NCBI GenBank assembly: GCA_011316235.1
Contig: QQBE01000005.1
Coordinates: 129,747-193,746 of the forward strand
DNA: 64,000 nt
Origin: Mycothermus thermophilus
Taxonomy: Eukaryota > Ascomycota > Sordariomycetes > Sordariales > Chaetomiaceae
Reading direction: 5' to 3'
The translations under genes and the position numbers were made by a program. The notes beneath the pieces are model-generated. The model searched no databases. It was not told where the DNA came from and saw only the letters and a list, made by a program, of their open reading frames with translations. Shown here piece by piece: positions 57,383 to 64,000 of the stretch. Position 1 is the first letter of the stretch. Every line of letters starts with the position of its first letter.

Positions 57383-58379
57383 TCATCTACCCTGTCCCCC
57401 CGCCGGAGCAGCCGTGTCAGTCTGCCCCCCTCTGAGGTCGGCCAACTCGTAACCTTCCCCATCCCTTTCAGCGTACGGGGGCCGGCCATCGCCCATAGAG
57501 TAAGGGGGAGGAGGAGTAGCTGGCCTGCGGCCACCGGCCTCTGGGTCGTTGTTGTTAGCTTGGGATCCCGTCCTTCTCGTCGTCGTTGACTTGGCCCCGC
57601 CTGTCCATCCGGACACGCAGCAGCCGACGCAGCCGACGAGGAGGGAGATCATGTGGACGACTCTGTGTGATTAAAATGGATGGTCAATTTGGACTGTGGT
57701 GGACATCAATTGACGGGAGCAACATACGCAGCGGCAAACAAAAGCGCAATCATGGTATTCCGCGCATTCGGCCACGGGTCTCGCGCCTCACGCTCTTCAT
57801 CGGTGCCCTCCCACTCCGCGTTCAGCTTGATGGCCGCGCCGGAAAAGCACAGCACCACCATGACAAAGTCGAAGAACCAAGAGTCCCACCCGCCGCCACG
57901 GTAGATGCCCGTCACGGCCCCGACGGTGTAGCAGAGGTTGATGATGACGCCGAGGGCGTACTGTGCGGTTGGATTAGCTGTGAAACATAAAGAGGCGATT
58001 ACGCTCTGGTGCGAAGACTCACAGCTCCCACGGCGATCCCTCCGTCAAAATAATCCGCCTTGCTCCTCTCCGACAACGAGTCCTGCCACATCACCTCCCC
58101 GTTCTGCGACAGGTACCTTGCCGCGCCCGCCTGGGCCTGTCTGTCCGAGTAGCCCTGGTTCTGCTGCCGGACGAGAATGTAGTATTTCACCACAAAGCCC
58201 AGGCCGACGACTTCCAAGGCGAACAGAAGCCCGCGCGCCGTGGCCGTGATCTGCCACGGGAAGAAGGGCTGCTCCTCAGGCGGCGCGTCCTTCAGCGGGC
58301 CGGGCCGCCAGCTGCGCCAGCTGCGCGGCCGTAGGAAAACATTCCGCTGCGGCGCTGCTGGTTGTGATTGGTCTGCCAT
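57383..58379 (-). CDS. Four-helix membrane protein, MARVEL-like layout, function unknown
   Basis: Three exons (58379-58023, 57960-57728, 57662-57383) give 289 aa. Four hydrophobic segments can be read at about residues 43-70, 110-140, 148-168 and 190-215, with both ends cytosolic if the count is right. This resembles the fungal four-helix MARVEL-type proteins, but I see no decisive motif. The N-terminus is basic and Pro-rich. The tail contains PPPPYS, a possible PPxY-type ligand for WW domains of Rsp5-class ubiquitin ligases, and many charged residues. The second junction was placed so that a GC|A codon joins across 57728/57662. A role at the plasma membrane is inferred only from the layout. 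Confidence 0.75.
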
Positions 58380-59488
58380 TAGGATTTTGTCGTTGCTGCC
58401 CCCTCTCTCTTGGGGAGCGGGTTGTCGTCAAGAAGCAAATGTCTCTTTCAACGGAGTCAATTGAGGTGGTTTGACAGCCCCCCAGACCTTCTCGGGGGGT
58501 TACCATCTTTTCTTCGACCTCATTAGCTGCCCGACGGCAAAAAGTCACCTGCCATGGTCGCATTCAAGACTCGTGGCGGTGCATTCTGGGCCTTATGGGA
58601 CGTTTCTTGGTATGTCTTGGTATGGGGATGTAAAGGACGGATGCGACGTCGGAAGCGGCCGGGTACGCGACCCCCATTAACGGTTTGTTGTTGCCTGGTT
58701 GGTGTCTGAGGCAGTATGCTCGCTTGTCTCCCCGCTAAAGGATGACACTGAGAACCAACAGCCATGTTCTAGATTAACCGGTACCAACGATCTGCTGTCA
58801 AGACAGCACGCACAGCGGCACGGGTGTTGAGGGAGGCAGATGGTGTCATGAGAGATGGATCGATGCATGTGGCTCATGATTTATGTCGTGAGGTTGGGCT
58901 GTTGGTACCTAGGGAATACTATTAGCTAATGGACATAGGTTTACTTTACATGCTGGAGTATACTTGCTTTTATATGTCGGTAGTCTCATAAGTAGGTACT
59001 CAGAGGTTGATCACTAGTCTCACCATCAACATTTCTAGCTCAGGCATGGAATAGTGACCCATTGATGACCCATAACCTATCATCACTTAGCGTTGGAATG
59101 AGCCCCTGAAAACTAAGTCTTACCTCATCCTAACCGCAACCTACCCTGTTTCTGAGCACTCATCGTGATCTCAAGAAGCTCCCAAAGATTAGTGATCAAG
59201 CCATGGAGCAGAGCACCTGACCGCGCGCCACCGACGCGTCACAGCAGAGCCAAGATGGTTGATAAGCTACCCTCCTCTTTGTCTGCGACGCGGGGGCAGA
59301 ACGCCACGACGCGATCACTGGTTGGCAAGATCCGTTTGTCTGCAAAGAGTGCATTGTTGCCTAAGGACAACCAGGTTTTGGTGTTTGACACTGGATGAGA
59401 AAGATGTTCCGATGTCCGAGTTGATGCCCAGGGATTCAAGGATAAAAGAGAAGATCAACTCCTTTGGATCTCGACGATCCAGTTCACT
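58380..59488. other. Intergenic, about 1.1 kb
   Basis: Upstream of the four-helix gene and of the VOC-fold gene. A missing first exon of the latter may lie between about 59150 and 59480, where in-frame starts exist in other phases. No other gene is supported. Confidence 0.5.
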
Positions 59489-60155
59489 TTGAGTCGACAA
59501 GACTGCCCTCTCAAACCAGGATCGCCATTTGACGTCATTCAAGTCCATTCCATCCCCACCGTGCCCTCTATCACCAAGCTCAAACTCACCCCCTGCCTCT
59601 GGTTCGACGGCAACGCAAAAGAAGCCGCCGAGTTTTACACATCCATCTTCCCCAACTCCAAGATCACCCACGTCCAAAACCACTTCCGGCTCGGCGGCGA
59701 CGACATCGATCCCAACAATCTTGTCCTGGTCGTGGAGTTTGAGCTCGACGGGCACCGCTTCGTTGGGTTGAACGGCGGGCCGCACTTCAAGTTCAACGAG
59801 GCCGTCTCGTTCCAGATCGACTGCGCCAACCAGGAGGAAGTCGACTACTACTATGAGAAGTTGAGCGAGGGCGGGGATCCGGCTAGGAGCGATTGTAGGT
59901 ACATGGATTGATAATGATAATAATAGCTCAACTCCCCCCAATTGGACTAGCTCAGGAGGGCATCTTCATATGCTGATGCATGGTGTAGGTGGCTGGGTCG
60001 CCGATAAGTTTGGTCTGTCGTGGCAAATCATTCCCACAGTGCTCAAGACAATGCTGGCCAGCGAGGACCGGGAGGCTGCTGCCAGGGCGGGCGCAGCTAT
60101 GAATACTATGAAGAAGTTTAACATTGCTGAGCTGGAGAAGGCGTTCAAGGGTTGA
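59489..60155 (+). CDS. VOC-superfamily protein, PhnB / 3-demethylubiquinone methyltransferase-like fold (5' end unresolved)
   Basis: Two exons are clear: one ending at 59894 and one from 59989 to the stop at 60155. They join as T|GT to give SDCGWVADKFGLSWQIIP, the expected family sequence. The domain starts near 59573 with KLKLTPCLWFDGNAKEAAEFY and continues through LVLVVEFELDGHRFVGLNGGP; a helix ending MNTMKKFNIAELEKAF closes the protein. Proteins of this group share the glyoxalase/bleomycin-resistance (VOC) fold; despite the family name most are not methyltransferases, and no function is known here. No in-frame ATG precedes the domain within this exon: 59489 is only the start of the open frame. 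An upstream exon carrying the start is therefore likely, or the start has been lost. Confidence 0.75.
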
Positions 60156-60572
60156 TACGGTAGGGGAATATTGTCCGAATTGACATGTCTGGAACATGAG
60201 AATGTCAGTCTACCGCGTGTTTCCCTGCACCATCTTGAAAAGTTGATGCTATTAATACCATGATTCTGGCGAAGAAAGGAAGATGGCGGATGGAGCTATG
60301 AAAACGAGGACCCGGCTGAATCAAAAGCGAATGAGAATGAGAACTTATTTAACTAAATCTCAGATGACTATGGAAGAGAAATAGGACAACCCCCTCTTAT
60401 ACACCATGTATCCACGATGTGGTGTTTGATTGACCCTGTAGACGGCAGTCCTTTATCCGATTCTATTGCTTCTTCCAATATCTCCAATGTCTATCTCTTT
60501 CTCACATGTTACCAGGTCCAGGCCTGGGGAGAGCTTGCAGTTTCCCCCTGCTCCCCAACTTTTCATTGCCCT
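60156..60572. other. Short intergenic stretch
   Basis: Convergent 3' flanks of the VOC-fold gene and the small secreted protein gene. Nothing else is seen. Confidence 0.6.
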
Positions 60573-61133
60573 TCAAAAAGGCCTGAAGCTCAGCCACGCC
60601 CACTTCTTGGGCTGGCTGGCGCTGTAGGGGTGAATCCGACGCGGCTCGTCGCCCGGCAGCGGAGGGTTGGGCACTCCCGTAGAGAAGATGCCGTACTGTC
60701 CAAACCGGAGGACGTTTTGTCCCTCCCTGGGGACGTTATCTCCCCAGACCTAAAGAGTTAACCCGTGTCAGATAGGCTCTCCTCGGCCAGAAATAAAACT
60801 TTATGGGACCATTCATCCACTTACACCAAACTTCCACGCCGTCACATTCGGGCCGCAGGTAAACCAATACAGATCCACAATGCTGCAAGGGCCGGCGCCC
60901 TGGCTGGTGAGGGTAAACTCCCAGTCATTGGCGCCCGTAGGAACCGCGGTGAACACACCGCAGAGGTGCTCGTCCACGGTCCACCTGCCGTCGCTGGTCA
61001 GGCAGCCGATCTCGTCGTTGGGAGCATCGCTGTCGATGGTGCGAACCAGGCCGGTGCCGTTCCATGGGGTTGCCGACGCCGAGGGGATGAGCGCGGCGAG
61101 GATGGAGAGGGCGATAGTCGAGGTGGCGCGCAT
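60573..61133 (-). CDS. Small secreted cysteine-containing protein, unknown function
   Basis: Two exons (61133-60825 and 60749-60573; 75-nt intron with a GTAAGT donor) give 161 aa. The ATG at 61133 was preferred to 61145 because the hydrophobic signal peptide (about residues 1-21, ending SASA) follows directly. The mature part has four cysteines (44, 58, 83, 93), enough for two disulphides, and two N-glycosylation sequons (N25, N96). The second exon has no cysteine and is Pro/Trp-rich, ending WAWLSFRPF. I do not recognise a family. Small size, secretion and paired cysteines are shared by many fungal effector-like and cell-wall proteins, but nothing here shows such a role. Confidence 0.75.
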
Positions 61134-64000
61134 GGTGCTGGACACGAAGGAGCCGATATGGATCGATGGCTATGTGAGGATAGTAGATGCTGTTGGCTGG
61201 TGAGCGCAGGAGGCAGGAGAGATGATTCTTGATCTTGTGGATGTTGAGAGACTGTTGGTCAAGTTGAGGGGGACAATGGCAGTGGCAGCTAGCTGAGGTC
61301 TTATCCTTTTTGCTTCATGGAAGACTTGCGCGTCTCTTACTCATAGGGGCAACATGAAAGTTCTGAAAGTTCCAAAGTCTGCATAACAGACGTCACCCTG
61401 CGCAATCCTCCGATCCATCCTGGTTCCACGGATCCTGCCACGCGGCGTCTACTACTCATCGCCATACCTTGACGGACAAGTCATGGCGGTTCACCGGTAG
61501 ATTATTAGATTATTACCTCACTTAGCGATGCTGTGATGATGGTCGCCGGAAGAATCGGTTGTGTTTGTTGGACCCTCAGCACTTGTTGTTTTTGCTATCA
61601 TCCGGAGTATGAGATGCCTTTCTTGATCGCCCATTGCCGGCGACGATGTTGTCAACACACACAGAGCACAACCCAAACTTCATTTCCTCAGCCACCCCCA
61701 AGCACTTTCACTTCTTCTACTATTAATTACTGCTCCTCACCGCAGCTTGACATCTACGACCCGTGTAACTTCGGTACATGGTCCTTGTCGGTTGCCCAAT
61801 AGGGATGGTCAGGATGTCTTTGTCAGCGCCAGGAACCTGCCAAAGCGCCTTGCCGCAGCATTGGTAAGCCGTTACGTTAGAGCGCAGCCATTGGAAGAAA
61901 TGCGTGAAAGCGTTGCATCTTGGGATCCAAGCACAGCCAGGGCACACAAGCTTACCATGGACGGCCCTAACCTTCGAGTTTTCGGCACCTTCAACATGGA
62001 GCTGGAAAATCTGGGGTAAGAATTAATAATAATTAAAAGAGTTAACTCCCGCAAAGGATTTGTAGCCAAAGGTCCCAGAGGGAATTGCAATCCACAGGTC
62101 TAGAATATTGGCGAAGATGGAATCTCCCGACTGCTGTCTCACAACCCAGCCCAAGTGATTGGGTTTCTCATCCTGACCCAGGAGTGTCTGAAGACATCAT
62201 GACATCAACATCGCCGTTCTGTTTTTTTTCCGCCAGCTTCTGGAACCTTTCCCTATCTTGACACCTTGAACTGGATCTGTCAACTGATCGACAATCCCCG
62301 GTCGTTCAGCCTTTCGAAACCTGTCATATCTCACATGTCAGACCTGGAGAACCGCCACGACGCTCAGCTCCTTGAGACACATTCCTGTCCTCATCACATT
62401 CCAGGGCAGGTTCTCCCGATCTTCTATTATTGTTGCCTTGCATGGAACTGCAGAAGGGACTCGAATCCCTGACCCCTAAGATCTCCGATGCAAGGCGATC
62501 TTAGCTTGCTGTAGAGTCGTACCCAGGCTAATAGCAGTTTTGGGGCTGTCTGGCATATCTCGGTGGTGGTAAGGTCCCAGGCGTGCTAGTAAGTGGACAG
62601 GTTGCGACAACCATAATGTTCCTGCAGGGGGAACTGGGGAAGATATATCGTCCTCAAAACCCTCCCTCTCTTTCTTGGTGTTAATAACCGCACTGTCTGT
62701 TGGCACCAACCGGCCGGTTTGTCGGGTCTGGTCTGTCGCACAGCCACATGCCATGCATGAGCCGGGTTCGAGTCTGTGGCTCAATCCAGACCATGCCTCC
62801 TGCGACCGCTTCCAGCGGCCCGGGCTGTGCCGCGCACGCCCAACCCACAACCTCCCAACCAATGCATGAGACGATGCAGCCACTGGTGTTTGGCAGACAT
62901 TTCGGCTTCTTTGCGGAAAACACAACCGTCGTCATGTTTCCTCGCGGATATCAACCAGTGATAACACAAGGCCAAGGAGTATATGATGAAAAGGGGTTAT
63001 GAAAGCTGGGAGGGAGCAATTCGGGGGAAGGAGGGGATTATGGCGATGAGCAACGAAAGAACAGGGAAGTCAAAATCCTCGACAAATTGTGAAGCGGGGG
63101 ATGGCGGACGAACGATCCGCAGATGCAAGTGATGAGTGCCGGCCACCTGCACAGTGTGTGCGCCAGATCGAAGTCATGCCAGGACAAACATGTTGAAGTT
63201 TTGCCGCTGAGAAGAAGTCATTGGCGAAGGTCTCTCGAGATACAAGCATTCCCCTTGAGGGGAGACACGACAGAAGGAAAATGTTGAACCTCGTGCTGCG
63301 ATCACAGTAAGAAACCTAAAAAAGTATGCGTAGTTGGATGCTATAATTGTGGTCTCAGGGTCAAATCGGCCGCAACATCTCTTCCCAATGCATCTTCGGC
63401 CAAACCGAAGCACGTAGCTGCATATGACGCCAGTTCGGTGTTGACATGAGAAGTGATTGCATGTATCCGGCCGAAGTGACGGCCGACAGACTACGGACAT
63501 GTCAGATAATATGTGAGAATGACACATTGTAAAGCTGTCTGCTGTAAAAGCATCCTACATGTAGGGACGGTAGATTCCTCGAGAACCGTACCCGAACCCC
63601 CGGCTCCTGCATCCCGAAACTTCAGGGGAACATCGGGATAATACAATTCCAAGGATATGGCCAGGAGACTCGTTGCAACCAACCTGCAGCTCCGAGAGCG
63701 GGAGATCTGATACCATTGTACGACAGCAGACATGCAGTGCATGTACAAAGACTCTTGGCACCTCATTGGTCTTTTTACCCTAAGGCATACTGTCAAGAGA
63801 GATCCGGTCGCCCAAATGGGCATTTCATGACTCCATGAGGGAACTGACCGAGAGTGAGGTGACAAGGCGGCTCTGGGCCTCCTTGCATGTATGTAGTATT
63901 ACCAAACCTGTGGGACAAACATCACGGTGCGCTTCCAACGTCTGGACGAGATGGCCTGGCTATAGTTCGAGTCATCGAGACACGAGTGAACAAAAGCCAC
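61134..64000. other. Gene-poor end of window
   Basis: Holds the promoter of the small secreted protein gene and then no supported protein gene. A tRNA-like element may lie at 62446-62539. Open frames at 62476-62925 and 63491-63865 show no recognisable content. Confidence 0.5.
62446..62539 (-). other. Possible degenerate tRNA-like element
   Basis: On the minus strand AACTGC at the 5' end can pair with GCAGTT at the 3' end. A B-box-like GGATTCGAGTCC lies in the expected place and an A-box-like TAGCCTGGGTA near the start. An inner CTAAGATC/GATCTTAG stem exists, but a standard cloverleaf with a normal D arm and seven-base anticodon loop could not be drawn. It may be a decayed tRNA or chance. Confidence 0.25.

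Noticed and set aside
1..64000. CRISPR arrays, integrated viruses or large transposons
   Set aside because: No spaced direct-repeat array, no reverse transcriptase or transposase motifs and no long terminal repeats were seen; the window is fungal nuclear DNA.

Overview
The window looks like nuclear DNA of a filamentous ascomycete, most probably a sordariomycete near the Chaetomiaceae (lineage inferred, not tested). Introns are short (about 50-190 nt) with GTAAGT/GTATGT-type donors and CTAAC-like branch points. Gene families typical of such fungi are present: a HET-domain gene, a seven-helix receptor-like protein with a fungal rhodopsin domain, an ACS-family MFS permease, a short secreted tyrosinase, and caspase-like proteins. 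All exon boundaries were read by eye from splice signals, codon phase and protein-family continuity; no search was run.

Layout. 0-11 kb: a tRNA-Ser(AGA), a secreted tyrosinase/catechol oxidase (six exons), a decayed multi-pass membrane protein gene with four frameshifts, a PhzF-like isomerase, and the splicing factor Prp19. 12-24 kb: a SUMO-interacting-motif plus RING-like protein, a caspase-like protein with a very long disordered N-terminus (minus strand), and a disordered coiled-coil protein with a PIP-box-like motif (minus). 24-41 kb is gene-poor and holds a FAD monooxygenase, a rhodopsin-domain receptor-like protein and an MFS transporter, separated by empty stretches of 1.6-4.4 kb. 41-53 kb: a decayed SRPK-like kinase, a secreted alpha/beta hydrolase, an HPP-family membrane protein, a broken HET gene, and a large five-exon gene joining a caspase-like domain to a second fungal module with two C-terminal membrane helices. 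54-61 kb: a secreted papain-like protease with a propeller-like C-terminus, a four-helix membrane protein, a VOC-fold protein and a small secreted cysteine protein. The last 2.9 kb hold no supported gene except a doubtful tRNA-like element.

How the genes relate. Housekeeping genes (tRNA-Ser, prp19, the SIM/RING gene, the coiled-coil nuclear-type gene) sit in the first 24 kb. The rest looks accessory: secreted enzymes, transport, sensing, and a cell-death-flavoured group (two caspase-like genes and a HET remnant). No secondary-metabolite cluster is evident. The most unusual locus is the caspase-like/membrane fusion at 49.1-53.1 kb. The clearest decay is in the membrane-protein and kinase pseudogenes, which lie among intact genes.
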